A stretch of 64,000 nt of DNA from Salvelinus alpinus (GCF_045679555.1 NC_092092.1:11532690-11596689), one strand, 5' to 3'; shown: positions 17,640-30,076, numbered from the stretch's first letter. Notes: generated from the letters alone by a model not told the origin. Made by a program: numbers and translations.

Positions 17640-18005
17640 AACGGCATTCATCTGACCACATTTCAACAGTTGATGACATAATTCATCTGACCACATTTCA
17701 ACAGTTGATGACATAATTCATCTGACCACATTTACAAAAGTTGATTACATCATTCATCTGACCACATTACAAAAGTTGATTACATCATTCATCTGACCAC
17801 ATTACAAAAGTTGATTACATCATTCATCTGACCACATTTCAAAAGTTGATGACATCATTCATCTGACCACATTTCAACAGTTGATTACATAATTCATCTG
17901 ACCACATTTTAAAGGACACCCAGAACTACATCATTCATCCGGCCACATTTTCAACAGTTGATTACACCATTCATCTCACCATATTTCAACAGTAGATGAC
18001 ATCCT
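17640..18005. repeat. ~35-bp tandem repeat, about 10 degenerate copies
   Basis: The unit is built on ATTCATCTGACCACATTTCA followed by ACAGTTGATGACATA. The period is 35-36 bases, with base changes between copies. It lies just beyond or within the elovl5 3' UTR. Confidence 0.9.
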
Positions 18006-18017
18006 TCAGTTGATTGA

Positions 18018-18277
18018 GGTTGCGTTTAAACAGGCAACCCAATTCTGATATTTTTTCCACTAATTGGTCTTTTGACCAATCACATCAGATCTTTTCACAT
18101 CAGATTTACTTCTGAGCTGATCTGATTGGTCAAAATACCAATTAGTGAAAAAAATGTATCTGCATTGGGCTGCATGTGTAAACGCAGCCATAGAGAAGCG
18201 TGAGCTGATCTGATTGGTCAAAATACCAATTAGTGAAAAAAATGTATCTGCATTGGGCTGCATGTGTAAACGCAGCC
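18018..18277. mobile_element. Foldback MITE (GGCTGCGTTTACACAGGC type) with internal 88-bp tandem duplication
   Basis: The arms begin GGTTGCGTTTAAACAGGCAA and end TGTGTAAACGCAGCC. The middle pairs TAATTGGTCTTTTGACCAAT with ATTGGTCAAAATACCAATTA. The right arm from GAGCTGATCTGATTGG to GAGAAGCG is present twice in tandem (about 18114-18201 and 18202-18289), nearly identical. A second copy without the duplication is at 33433-33610. Confidence 0.85.
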
Positions 18278-18718
18278 ATAGAGAAGCGTTTCCACTTTTC
18301 AGTGCTAAGAGGCTATCAAAGCTAGACACATCTCTACAACAGAAGTTGGCGATTTGGCCCCTGTATTTCATAATTAAGGCATACATGGACTACAATACAA
18401 TTCCATAACGAAGGGAACAAGTTAAACATATAGGTAGCAACATCTATTAAGGCAACGCTTTGGAGAAAACACAATAGTCACATCATGGCTTGATGTAACA
18501 TTTATCCTGATTCAATCTAATGAGGCAAACACTAGTGTAAGAGGGAGGAATGGGTTTAAAACACAGCACTATATTAATATGATACATAGTTTAAGTTAAG
18601 TTTATAATTGTGTTCATTGTTTTCTGTATTCCATGGAGATGAGGTTGAAATTCTAAGCAAACAGATGACAGTAAAACGGTGACTTTGGGTTCAGAGAGAT
18701 AATGAGAATATATGTCAT

Positions 18719-18782
18719 ATAATAATAATAGACATTTAGCAGATGCTGTTATACAAAGTGACTTACAATCATGCATGCATAC
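18719..18782 (-). mobile_element. SINE 3' tail fragment
   Basis: In reverse it reads GTAAGTCACTTTGTATAACA then GCATCTGCTAAATGTC and an ATT run, the tail of the SINE family seen whole at 13748. The tRNA head is absent. Confidence 0.7.
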
Positions 18783-19629
18783 ATTAATATGGTAATATCA
18801 TATCGGGCTGAATTCTGAGGATTGAGTAGACACATTTAACTATTTCAACATACATCTATTTTTAACACAATCCATGATACTATCAGTGTGATTTTAGCTT
18901 TTTGTTGTATGTGTTGCAATAAAGTAGGAAATAAATATTCCAAACTGGGAAAAGATTAGATAGAAACTAATTTCTTGTTCACAAAGTATTTTTCTGTTCA
19001 GTGCCATTTGACAGCCAAATACTTTTCAAACCTGTTTAACTGATACAGACAATAGACAAATCTATTATTGCAACTGGTTTTAAACTAAACTTTACAATGC
19101 AAACAATGAAGGTGAACCTCTCTAAAGTTACTCAGTGGACACATTTGACACTGTGACAGCCTTGTCTCTACGCAAGGGAATCCCCAAAATAGATTTTGTC
19201 CCATTTGTCCAATCAGGACACAATCTAGCATGTAGACAAGTGCATATGTTGTGAATTAAAACATGGAAAAACATTGTTATTTCTGTATGGGTCAAGGTTG
19301 CTTAATAAAACGATGTCCCACCAGACATAGTCAAAGATCTTGTACAGCATTAAAAGGAAGTGAGTCTCTGGGGCTGTGCTGTAGTGTGCTCCCTCTGCTA
19401 TCCTTGTTACTTAACTGTAAAGAACTTAGATTCAATATGAATAATAACAGGCTGCGGTGTGCAAAACATTAGGAATCTCTTTCAGATAAACATGGCTTTT
19501 TGTATATTGTGAATAAACTAGCTATGCTCTTCTAATACATTTCTTTATAAGAAATCCTACATCTCTCCTAGCAATATTACATACATAGTAGATATGCACA
19601 AAAGTTAGGATTGTGAGGTTATTCAAGCT

Positions 19630-22600
19630 TCAGTCCACCCGCACTTTCCTGTGTGTAATGGTTTCCGTGGGTGTCACCCCATTCGCATGGCCATTCAGTG
19701 AATCAACAGAGCCATTCTGGTGATACTCCTTCTTCTGTGAAACACGGTGTTTCTTGTAAGTCTAAAAACAGAGGCAAGAAGTCAACACATTAGGATGTGC
19801 TCAAAATCTGAAGAACACTACTGTAGACAACAATGCAAAATTTTATTTAACCCCGTCACCACCAGTGTAAAATACTTAACACCATAATGAATTGAAATAA
19901 TGTCTAATTAATGAAAGAGTTTTACATTTGCTCACCTGAATGTAGAAGTTTGAGAAAAAGACAATAAGCGAGACTAAATAGAATATTTGGAAAAACAGCC
20001 AGCCTCTGGGGAAACCACATGGCCATATGACTGCACAGATGGTCTGGGACATGGTCAAAAAGAATTGAATCTATAGAGGAATGAGACAAAAATGTAATTA
20101 ATTGTTTGTAAACTAAGTCAACATCAATACGCACATGCACACACAGTATGCATAAATAAATACCATTGATCCAATACCTTAAATGGATGGGGGAAATACT
20201 GCACTTTCAATCTATACCAATGGTTCATGTTTTTGTTTCATCTCATTGGGCCTTTGTCACATTCACTAAAACCCTGAGATTGGCTGAGATATACACTGGA
20301 TGACACAGGAGGTTAGTGGCACCTTAATTGGGGAGAACAGGCTTGTGGGAATGACCGGAGCGGAATGGTATCAAATACATCAAACACAGGGTTTACAGGT
20401 GTTTGTTGCCATTCCATTTGCTCAGTTCCGGACATTATTATGAGCCGCCCTTCCCTCAGCAGCCTCCACTATGGTTGATAACTATGGATGTGAAATCCCA
20501 TCTCTGAGGTTTGAATCAGGGACATGCAGGCTCACCAGCTGGCCTTGTGTGATATATCTCTTCCACCATAGATAGGGCCGTATGGCCGGGACAGCAGAGA
20601 GCCCATAGTAAGAGTACATCAGGATATGGATGAAGCTGTTGAGAGAGGCACCAAAGTAGGCTAAGGAAGAGAGGAGAGAGGGGGTGGATGAATCATCTAG
20701 AGTACAGTAGCAGGGTCAGAGACATCAGTGAAATACGAAATTACAATTCTTTCTGTTTTATAATAGTAAGAAATAGCTGCGTCAATGGCATAGAGTAGAA
20801 AGCAGCCGAGGTGTTCATTCTCAGAGTCCACTGTAAAACACAGAGCTGTAAGACATCGGTCAGTGTCCTGTTCTAGGACACAGTGTGCCACACTGTCAGT
20901 GTAAAGCAAGTAGGAGGAAAGTGTATGGTATATCACTGAAATAATACATTCTGTGCAGTCCTGAAATAGCAGTAGGTTCAATTCACACTTGATTTCTTTA
21001 CCATTTAACAACGGATCAACTTCCCTTGAAAGTATCTCAGTCACAGAATCAATTCAAGACAAACATGTCATCTATAACACCTGTATAGCTACTTAAAAAT
21101 ATAACATACCATGTATATACAGTACACTCTTAGGGGGAAAAAAGGTGCTTCCTAGAACCTAAAAGGGTTATTTGGCTGTCCCCATAGGATAACCCTTTGA
21201 AGAGCCCTTATTGGTTCCAGGTAAAAACCCTTTTGGGTTCCATGAAAAACTTGTCCAGAGGGTTCTGTGGCTCAGTACCGGTACCACCTGTATATAGCCT
21301 CGTTATTGTTATGTCAGTTTCTTGTGTTACTTCTTGATTTGATTTGATTTTTTTTTTTACTTTAGATTATTTAGTAAATAAAACTATATTAATTCAACTG
21401 CATTGTTGGTTAAGGGCTTGTAAGTAAGCATTTCACAGTAAGGTGAAATGCCTGTTCTATTCGGCGCAGCCCCCTCCTGTACTCCCTGTTCACCCATGAC
21501 CGCGTGGCCATGCACGCCTCCAACTCAATCATGGCTGCGTGGTCCCATGGTGTTTATACTTGCGTACTATTGTTTGTCCCAAGGATGAAGCAGACTTGTG
21601 GAGGTCCTAACATTTATTTCTGAGGTCTTGGCTGATTTCTTTTGATTTTCCCATGATGTCAAGCAAAGAGGCACTGAGTTTGAAGGTAGGCCTTGAAATA
21701 CATCCACAGGTACACCTCCAATTGACTCAAATGATGTCAATTAGCCTATCAGAAGCTTCTAAGGCCATGACATAATTTTCAGGAATTTTCCAAGCTGTTT
21801 AAAGGTACAGTCAACTTAGTGTATGTAAACTTCTGACCCACTGGAATTGTGATACAGTGATTTATAAGTGAAATAATCTGTCTGCAAACAATTGTTTGAA
21901 AAATTACTTGTGTCATGCACAAAGTAGATGTCTTAACCGACTTGCCAAAACTATAGTTTGTTAACAAGGAATTTGTGGAGTGGTTGAAAAACGAGTTAAT
22001 TACTCCAACCTAAGTGTACTGCCGACTTCAACTGTATATACTGTATTCTATACAGTCTACTGCATCTTGCCTATACCGCACGGCCATCGCTCATCCATTT
22101 ATTTATATGAACATATTCTTATTCATCCCTTTACATTTGTGTGCATAAGGTAGTCCTTGTGAATTTGTTAGATTACTTGTTAGATATTACTGCACTGTCG
22201 GAACTAGAAGCACAAGCATTTCGCTACACTCGCATTAACATCTGCTAACCATGTGTATGTGACCAATACAATTTGATTTGATTTGAAAACACTCAGTGTT
22301 GAGGATAGAAAGGGAATTTTGAGTTAGAACACTCACAGTGACCACAGGGCACCCAGTTCATGACGAACCACCAGATGTTGAGCATGCTAGCGTGGTGGTA
22401 GATGTGCAGAAACGTGATCTGATGGTTGTTCTTCCGTAGGATGAAGAAGAAGGTGTCCATAAACTCTATGACCTTGGAGAAGTAGTACCACCACAGCACA
22501 TTTATGACCTGAGATGAGATAAAAAATATAAGAAGAAGAGTCAAGCTTTCAAGCAATACAATGTATTTTCTAGTAGTTCCCTTTCCTGCAAGGACATACT

Positions 22601-25600
22601 CAATGTTCCTCCTGAGAGGCATACATCGGCAGATTTGTATTTTACCTAATGAGGACTGGCCAGTGCAAATAATTTGACCAAAAAAGTGAAATGTTTTGAG
22701 AGACAAAGATGATTATCTACACATACAGGCCTATGAAATATCTATTAAGGACAAAGTGAAAAATAAGTTCAATCACTGGTGTAACAGCAGGGACACTTTT
22801 ACATGTTTTAATCAGCGCAGAACTGCAATCCAAATCGCACATTTCAGTGAGAATAAGTTTCCTCTCAGTGTTCAATGTTCCCAAGGGACATTACAGAGAG
22901 TAACTACTGATGACACAACAGTACAGATTAAATAAACTGGCTGTCTGACCCTGTGGCTTATCTGTTAGGATTTGCAGGTACTGTCTGACATAAAATGTAC
23001 CAATAGAATTGGAAGCCACCATGACAAAAATAGCTGGAGAGAACAAAGTACATATTGATCTGGAAATATCATAAAGGGAATGAGTGACAGAGTGAAGTCC
23101 AGCTGGTGTCTGGTGACGATGCATTTGTTACCCCATATACAGTCCATATTTTTAACTAACAGAGATTGTTCACTTATATAGAATCTTATATAAAAACAGA
23201 GGGGTGATATAGTGATATTGAGTAAGACCGTCTTACCTTGGTATCTGTTTCTCCCGCACTGCGTGTGTCTTGGCAGTAGAAGTTATAACCCCCTTGCCAC
23301 ACAGCAGACACCAGCTGGAGACAGAACACAAGGTGATGTAGAAACACATAGATTGTCATGTCTTTGACATCTTCAAACAACGTGAATCACCCAAATACTG
23401 CACTGCCCTTGTAATATCAAATGTATTTCATTATTGTATTGCAAGTGTCACAAGATCCAAATTTAAAATCACTTGCAACATCAATTTGCTTTCTCCCACC
23501 CAAAAGCTGATTGTAAAACTGTTTACATTGGCATTTAGGATGCTAGCTTCACATACTTGCTGCAGGAATGGAAAGAGGAAGTAGTGGACAATATTATATC
23601 CCAGAGTCTGTCCTCTCCATTTAGTCTCCTTTACAAGAGATAATATCATTATCCTTTTTGTTGCCACTGCAACATTGGGTCCCTGTATTGTTTGTTATTG
23701 AGCAGGCCAGTGATGTCACCGTTTTTAAATAGAGCCCTTGTTCACACGTTTCATCTAATTTGGGATGGATGGAAATAGCTCTGCCTTTATCCACCACTGC
23801 TTTGAATAACTGACAAAAACAAGGAGTTAAATGTATAGCATCTAAAGACATACCAAGATTCAGGTTCAGCTTCAAGTGTTTTGTGCTCAATATAACCTCA
23901 AACTCAGAGCAGAACCCATGGTCAGAATTGCCCCCCTGGTTCTACTGAATAAAACATGATTCTGAGGAATATTAAGCTTCCCCACAAGATTTTAGTGCAT
24001 TTGGCTCAAGACAGGACCCATTACAGAACAGGATGGTAAAAAAGCAGTGCAAAGCAGGGATATAATTACATTGATGACTTCGAGACATACAGTGGCATTA
24101 TCCGATGATTGTGGCACCAGGAGAGTGACTGCCCTGCATGTGACCATGGGGATGAAAGCAGAACAAGGACAGGCCTGGGATTGGCAGATGTTGTGCTCCA
24201 CTACTCAACTGGGTAATCCCGAAACATGCAGAGGACTCATTGAAAAACAACCCAAAAGTCTCTACACAGAGAGTGTCTAATCATTCAACAATACCACTGT
24301 CATGCCTTTTGTTGTTTTAAACGTGCTGCTGCTTTGACATTTTTACTGTGTTTTAACAGCACGATTATTAACAACAATATGCTGCAGGCTAGACTATGTC
24401 CCTTGAGTTATAATACACTATTACTAATACACTACTACTAAATCGTCTTTATTCGTATTATGTAACTCAAAACAAAGGACAAATGGGCTAAATGTCCATA
24501 TAGATTAGGGTGGAACAGTGCTGATTCGTGATATTAGTAAAGACGCAGTTTCCTGCAGAAAAAACTGTTTTAATTAGCTTAAGATCCAGCGCATTCCAAT
24601 CGATATTGACTATCTAAAATGCAGAGTGAGCTCAGGATCTGTTTCTAAACCTAAAGTCTTTATTGTGGCCAGCTTGCATCCACAGTAACTTAACGAACCT
24701 ACAAACCCATCAGGCTTATGCCCTTGGTTATTTTGCTATTCAGTATGGCTATTTAAAACACATGTTAAATCAAGCCACACCAATAACATTTTTAAAATGC
24801 AATTTCTATAAGTGCCGTAGACATGGGATAACAGCAAGCAACTGCTTTGTACTTTAATTGGAATCGTGTGACATTGATTTATGAGGGCTAAAAGTTCACC
24901 CTAAAGCAGGGGTAAAGTCAGAACGAGCGAGTTTAATGATTTACACAGCATGGGCACAGCCAATTTTTTTAGTGGTTATGCAATGCAGACCGAATTGAGC
25001 CCATTTGGCCAGGGTGGTGAGAACAGAAAAGACTTTAGACTTACAGGTGCATGGAGAACAGACTTTGTCCCTCGGGATCAGTATAACTAGCTCATGACAT
25101 ATAGATAGTGTAATATATATAGTGTAATATGACATTATGTTGACATATTTACTACCACAACTGATTACACTACAGAAAGCATTGGCAGCTCACTCTCTCT
25201 CCCGTCTCATTACACTATGCAATAATTAGGGATAATGCTACTAATCAACTACTAGCCTAGATATCCACTGAGGATACAGACAGTTCATCAGTATATACTG
25301 TCAACCGTTTCAGAACTAGACGTTGCAACTTCAAACATTCTAATAATAGTAGCAGGTTATCAGAAAACAATTAAGGGTTGTGTTGAGGTTGGGTGAGAGA
25401 TTTGTTTGTGTTGACAACGATCCTGTCAGAGACCAGCTGTGCCCCACTCACTCCCCCACAGCATTGTGTCCCGGGGTGGCTTCAGTGTAAGACGCCATTT
25501 GTGTCTAATCTGAATCAAAGTTTCCCTCATCCTCACAGAGTCCTTCAGCGACTTCTACCAGTCACCCGATCCTCTCACTTCCCCTCATCCGCCAGCAGTG

Positions 25601-26579
25601 TTGCACTGCGATGATACCAACACCACCTTCAGGTGCAGCCTGCCTACCTCATAGAACATATAGAAAGATAATAGAGTGAGGGCCAGATTGTAGAGCACCA
25701 GGAGGCCCTGGCAAGACACCGGCTGTCTGTGTCTCATGTACTTGGGCCCCAGCCATACGATCAGCAAGTACATGAGTGTTAGTGCAAAGGTTGGAGGGTA
25801 GTTGTCTAGCAGCAGCCATCCCTGTACCCGTTCATCTGAAATACATAGACAACAGCCTGGTATTACAACATACAGTAGAATGTTCCCTTTTTTTCGGAAC
25901 CTTATTCCCATATTTACTGTATCCCCTGAACCAGTGCGATAGCACTGAGCGTAGAGAGGGGCACAGATGTAGGGTCTTAATTTGACCTATGTTGTTCACA
26001 GCAAAATAATCCTGCATTAACAGGATTTCAACATTTAGTATATAATGTTGCTTGATCGGTGGTTAGGCTATTAGCTGGCCATAATTAGGCTACATGAAAA
26101 GTGCACTAGTGTTTATATAACCGTGTGTTAGTGTGGGTTTTCAGTGAAATTATGTAAATCACAAAGCTCATCAGCAACAGAAAAGTGATCAAATTAAGAT
26201 CCTACATCTGTAGCTACACTGCAGGCCGGGCATATTGCTTGGAGAGGGCAAGAGAACACAACACAGTTTGAGTGAGAATTGGCAGTGACTACCGAAGCAT
26301 GTTTGTTTAACTCCTGGAAAGGTTATGCTAGAATCATGGAGGTGCAAAAAGACCTGGTGCATTCCACTGGAGGACCATGTATTAACGCATAAGGCAAACA
26401 TTTTGTGAGGAGATATATGGTTATAAATCATTTTATGTCAATAGTCCATAACTAAGTATTTAGTCATATGATAATTATACTGTAATTTAATCTACAGTAA
26501 TGCAACAGTAATAAAACTTACCTCTGGGACCCATCCATGAGTCTATGTACGTGTTTAGTTTATGATTAAAAGCCTCCAT
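19630..26579 (-). CDS. elovl5: Very-long-chain fatty acid elongase 5, 7 coding exons
   Basis: ER membrane condensing enzyme that adds malonyl-CoA carbons to C18-C20 polyunsaturated acyl-CoAs, a key step in fish LC-PUFA synthesis. Exons (minus): 26522-26579, 25648-25835, 23237-23314, 22337-22508, 20536-20660, 19936-20070, 19630-19761. Phases join to 295 residues, the normal teleost length. Visible: start [19 protein letters not shown]; hydrophobic helix [51 protein letters not shown]; the catalytic histidine box HIYHH at residues 143-147; [12 protein letters not shown]; and a C-terminal KVRVD that fits the KXRXX ER-retrieval motif. The 5' UTR exon part begins at 26586, and a noncoding exon lies near 28.7 kb. 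Salmonids have two elovl5 copies, and I cannot say which this is. Confidence 0.95.
20312..20474. mobile_element. Foldback MITE (GGAGGTTGGTGGCACC family), copy 2
   Basis: It begins ACAGGAGGTTAGTGGCACCT and ends CCCTCAGCAGCCTCCACT, with the mirrored core GGAATGGTATCAAATACATC / GTTGCCATTCCATTTGC. It lies in elovl5 intron 6. Confidence 0.85.
21123..21273. mobile_element. MITE with GGGTTCT/AGAACCC foldback
   Basis: It starts about ACACTCTTAGGGGGAAAAAA and carries AGAACCTAAAAGGGTTATTT, CCCCATAGGATAACCCTTTG and AACCCTTTTGGGTTCC. This matches a common teleost foldback family by memory. It lies in elovl5 intron 5. Confidence 0.65.
21262..21530 (+). mobile_element. LINE fragments: 3' UTR piece plus a reverse-transcriptase piece
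   Basis: The first part (to about 21460) holds TACCACCTGTATATAGCCTC and TGCATTGTTGGTTAAGGGCT...ATTCGGCGCA, a salmonid LINE 3' UTR. The second (about 21463-21530) reads CCCCTCCTGTACTCCCTGTT, encoding [20 protein letters not shown], the reverse-transcriptase block just before the ADD motif. The parts are out of normal order, so two fragments have been joined by later events. Confidence 0.65.
21531..22034 (-). mobile_element. Tc1-like transposon, 5' half only, in elovl5 intron 5
   Basis: The terminus at the right end reads, in reverse, CAGTTGAAGTCGGCAGTACA, with TA at 22035-22036. An inner copy of the terminal motif is at 21806-21840 (TCAACTTAGTGTATGTAAAC). Reading inward, the transposase start region follows ([11 protein letters not shown]-like, from GGAAAATCAAAAGAAATCAG in reverse). 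The element stops abruptly at 21531 against LINE sequence, so the 3' half is lost. Confidence 0.85.
22045..22287 (+). mobile_element. LINE 3' end with ATTTGATTTG tail
   Basis: Contains ATATTCTTATTCATCCCTTT, GTTAGATTACTTGTTAGATA, AGCACAAGCATTTCGCTACA and CACTCGCATTAACATCTGCT, closing in AATTTGATTTGATTTG. This is a very common salmonid LINE 3' UTR. It lies in elovl5 intron 5, directly after the Tc1 fragment. Confidence 0.85.
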
Positions 26580-26704
26580 TTCTAACCTGAATAGACAGAT
26601 GAGAGAGTACCTACAGTCACACATTGCAGCTTATCACCAGAGCCATAGTTACAGTATACACTCTGATAAGACTGAAATGTATGGGAAACTACTACCACTT
26701 AGGT

Positions 26705-26911
26705 CAGGGATCATCAACTAGATTCAGCCGGGGGACGACTTTTTCTTGAGCGGATGGTCAGGGGGTCGGAAACCATAATTGCAAATAATTTGTCAACTGC
26801 AAATTGACCGCAAGAAGCCCAAACGGATATAATATTTCCAAAATTAAAATCACTTGAAGCTGATTTGCTGGTGTTTTTAGTCTTTTATGTCCAACAATAA
26901 AATAATAATGA

Positions 26912-26944
<33 letters not shown>

Positions 26945-27044
26945 TAACTACAAGTCATCACTCACAATATCTTTTTATTTTTTTTGCTCAGAAACTTGGG
27001 GGGCTAAATAAAATCACCTGCGGGCCGCCAGTTGGGGAACCCTG
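26705..27044. mobile_element. hAT-type MITE
   Basis: The left end is CAGGGATCATCAACTAGATT and the right end, in reverse, is CAGGGTTCCCCAACTGGCGG, so the terminal inverted repeats begin CAGGG, typical of hAT elements. A TA microsatellite (about 26922-26946) lies inside. It is in elovl5 intron 1. Confidence 0.8.
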
Positions 27045-27134
27045 ATTTAGATATTTAAAAAATACCATATTCAAGCAGCACTGCTGTTGAGTGACGGCGC
27101 AAATCAGCTTAACTGTGTTGACAAAATATGTATG

Positions 27135-27611
27135 TGTAACGGCTGTCTAATTCCTCCTCCTCGGATGAGGAGAAGGAGTAAGGGTCGGACCAAAACGCAG
27201 CGTTGTATGCAGACATAATTGATATTTATTAAAGACAAGACGAACACGAAAAACTCTTAAACAAACTACAAAACAATAAACGACGTAGACAGACCTGAAC
27301 TTGAGAACTTACATAGACACGAAGAACGCACGAACAGGAAAGACTAGCCAAACGAACAAACGAAACAGTCCCATGTGGTGCAACAGACACAGACACAGGA
27401 ACAATCACCCACAAACAAACAGTGAGAACAGCCTACCTTAATATGGTTCTCAATCAGAGGAAACGTCAAACACCTGCCTCTAATTGAGAACCATATCAGG
27501 CAACACATTTAACCCAACATAGAAACACATAACATAGAATGCCCACCCCAACTCACGCCCTGACCAACTAAACACATACAAAAACAAGGAAAACAGGTCA
27601 GGAACGTGACA
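27135..27611 (-). mobile_element. Solo LTR (fossil) with 5-bp target duplication
   Basis: A 477-base unit that begins TG and ends CA, read as TGTCACGTTCC...GTTACA on the minus strand, flanked by GTATG on both sides (27130-27134 and 27612-27616). It has a polyadenylation-like AATAAA and no internal domains, so it is a single LTR left by recombination. The exact target duplication suggests a fairly young insertion. It lies in elovl5 intron 1. The family name is not assigned. Confidence 0.8.
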
Positions 27612-28692
27612 GTATGTCTGTTTAATTCCATAAAGCAGCTGAAGGGAAATCAAAACTTGGTTCATTGTAGCAGAGGTACAATCATTGTCACGATGACGTC
27701 ACAATAAAACCACTTTCAGACTGAAGAAACATGCAGGGATGCCTGTCTACTTACGGCTACAACGTTCATTCAGAAGGTTAAGGCTTGAGCTATAATCCTG
27801 ACTATTGGCCCAATGCAATAGTTCATTCCAGTTAATTATTAATGTCAACAGAATTCTAATTCCAAATTTTCCTCATGGAAAAGCATTGAAGAGAATTTGA
27901 ATTAGAATTTCAGTGTACTTCCTGAATTGAAATTGAATTGACCCCAACTCTGTTAAGAACGCTGATATGTTTTATCATTCAGATATTTCCTTTATAATGA
28001 TTAAGTAGATGAAGTATCTGCTCAAGCAGTCCCAAACGCACAGAAATACAAACATAAACATTTACATTATTCTTGGAAGATAATTTCTGGGTCAATAGAG
28101 GTCAATTACTTCTCTCTTTATTGTGAGTGATGACTTGTAGTTATAACTGACTTGTCTCAAAATATTGTCCTTTGATCAGATCTAACTAGCACATAAACAT
28201 GTTAAAGTTTTCTAATTAAAACAATGCAAAAAAAACTAAGAAAGAGAGAGAGCATCATAGCCAAATAGCGCTACAATGTATTATATATAGCAGCCAAGTT
28301 AGATAGCCTACGGCTGCTGTGCTGGATCAGGATGCAGGCTACGACACTAGGCTACTGTCTAAGTGTAGTCTTGTAGACAAATCCTATATTATAATTATGT
28401 CGTTAACGAAAAGTAAAATGTCTAAATCATTAGCCCAACTCTTATTGCACACATATCGCAAACAACAATCGCAATCGTTCGCATCACAGAGGTCACCGAT
28501 TTAGGATAAATTGTTTTACATAGCCTACATACATGATCTAGCTAGCGAGACATGAAATAGTATGAAATCGCTGCTAAAAGTAGATTATCAAGTATATCAA
28601 TTATGTATGCTAAATACTGTTACAGCATTTCCAGAACAAAAAAATACGAAGACAATCTTATTTCCAACCACATTCTAGCTTATAAAACGTAC

Positions 28693-28830
28693 CTCTGGAG
28701 GATGCGTAATCTTGCCTGCCCAGGTCCCAAAGCACAAATGTGCAGCCTTGTCGGTCAGTGGAAACAGCGGGAGAAACACATGAACTCAGTCTATATGGCA
28801 AATTGTCCTGAGCGTCATAAGTGACGGGAT
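28693..28830 (-). other. elovl5: Probable noncoding first exon of elovl5
   Basis: A GTACGT donor (reverse strand) ends an exon at 28693 with CTCCAGAG, compatible with the acceptor at 26586 seven bases before the start codon. The upstream border near 28830 is a guess. Salmonid elovl5 has a noncoding first exon. Confidence 0.45.
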
Positions 28831-28966
28831 CTAGCTATTAGGCTATCATCTTCAGATGGTAGATAATTGGCTATCAGCCTCCCTAATGGCCTACCTCATT
28901 GGCAGTGATCATCACCCAGAAGGTGATTTGACCGTCTGCTGATGTTGGCGTCCCACTTAAACTAGG

Positions 28967-29415
28967 TTTCCATTCAATTGGCGACAAATTTTCATGTGAA
29001 TATTTTAAAACCGGCATAAAGAAAATATGGGCATTTTCCTACCAATTGTTTTTCCACCAAACCGACTTGTTGCAAATAAAAATCAGTGCGTGATGACATA
29101 GTGCACACAACATGTACCGTTTCTCTTAAATTCAATGTGTTTATAGCATTTTCAACTCTACCGATTGTTTTGTGACAAAAACTGTTGCATTAAATAGCAA
29201 ATGTGCCTACTCTGGTCTTGTCATGTGCGCTCTAGCCAACAGCTTGTAGATGCTGTGCGGGTAGCTACATGATGAGATTATTATGGAGCGGTCAAGCATT
29301 GATCATAATTTATTGGAAATGAGCATCAAACTCATCACCGTGCAGTGTCTTCACCCTGTAAAGTTTAGCATTATTTAATCTGTAGCCTAATAAACTGCAT
29401 GGTTTGCTGAGTAGT
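28967..29415 (+). repeat. Second copy of the 2670-3984 repeat family, left part
   Basis: It begins AACTAGGTTTCCATTCAATT and follows the first copy through GCGTGATGACATAGTGCACA, TTGCATTAAATAGCAAATGT, GCGCTCTAGCCAACAGC and AATCTGTAGCCTAATAAACT. Similarity fades after GCATGGTTT. No right terminus is seen, so this copy is truncated or diverged. Confidence 0.75.
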
Positions 29416-29921
29416 GAAAATCTTGGTTGTAGAGGCAAGTTTTAAATGCACAACTGCGCATTTACGTATGCCAAAGAGCTATTCTCTTTTAGCCAATGTG
29501 CTTAATAATATTTGTGCACTCTTTTACATTTTGCCTGGGCTACAGACACCCGGGATGTACATTGTAGTCGAGACAATGTTACTCGTGAGGTTTTATTCGT
29601 AGCCTATAGTATAGTAGGTGACATGCTGGATTTAGAAAAAGTGACAAGAAAACGTGCCCAATGGCCTATGCCCCAATGCTGCGTTCAAGGGAATTTCCGA
29701 CTTGCTAACTGGTTGAACGCGGCACGTGTTTAACTACAACCTATGCCATGTTCAGTTGCCAAACGTTCTCGAACGTTGCAGATAGAAATGCCATGACTAG
29801 AGCCGATGTGATTCCTTATATATGCCAGAGAGGCATGTTTGAGCTATATTTTAACCTATTTCTATCTGAACGTTCCAAAACCTTCAACCCTGCTGAACGC
29901 GTCCCAGATAGCAAGTCGATA

Positions 29922-30076
29922 AGCAAGCGATGTCACCCCATTCATTTCGCATCAGTGGAGAGACCAATCAAATCAGTGCATTACTCACAACCAGTTAATA
30001 AATCAGTTAGCAAGCCGATGTCACCCCATTCATTTCTCGCCAGTGGAGACCAATCAAATCACTGCATCATTCACAT
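29922..30076. repeat. ~87-bp unit in two tandem copies
   Basis: AGCAAGCGATGTCACCCCAT at 29922 recurs as AGCAAGCCGATGTCACCCCA at 30008, and both go on to CAGTGGAGA...CCAATCAAATCA. The copies differ at several bases. Upstream spacer of elovl5. Confidence 0.75.

Noticed and set aside
29922-30076. Resemblance of GTCACCCCATT...TCGCCAG to a stretch of 7SK RNA, at the place where human RN7SK lies
   Set aside because: The match is about 20 bases with mismatches; no 7SK 5' hairpin (GATCTGGCTG) or 3' hairpin, and no snRNA-type promoter is seen.
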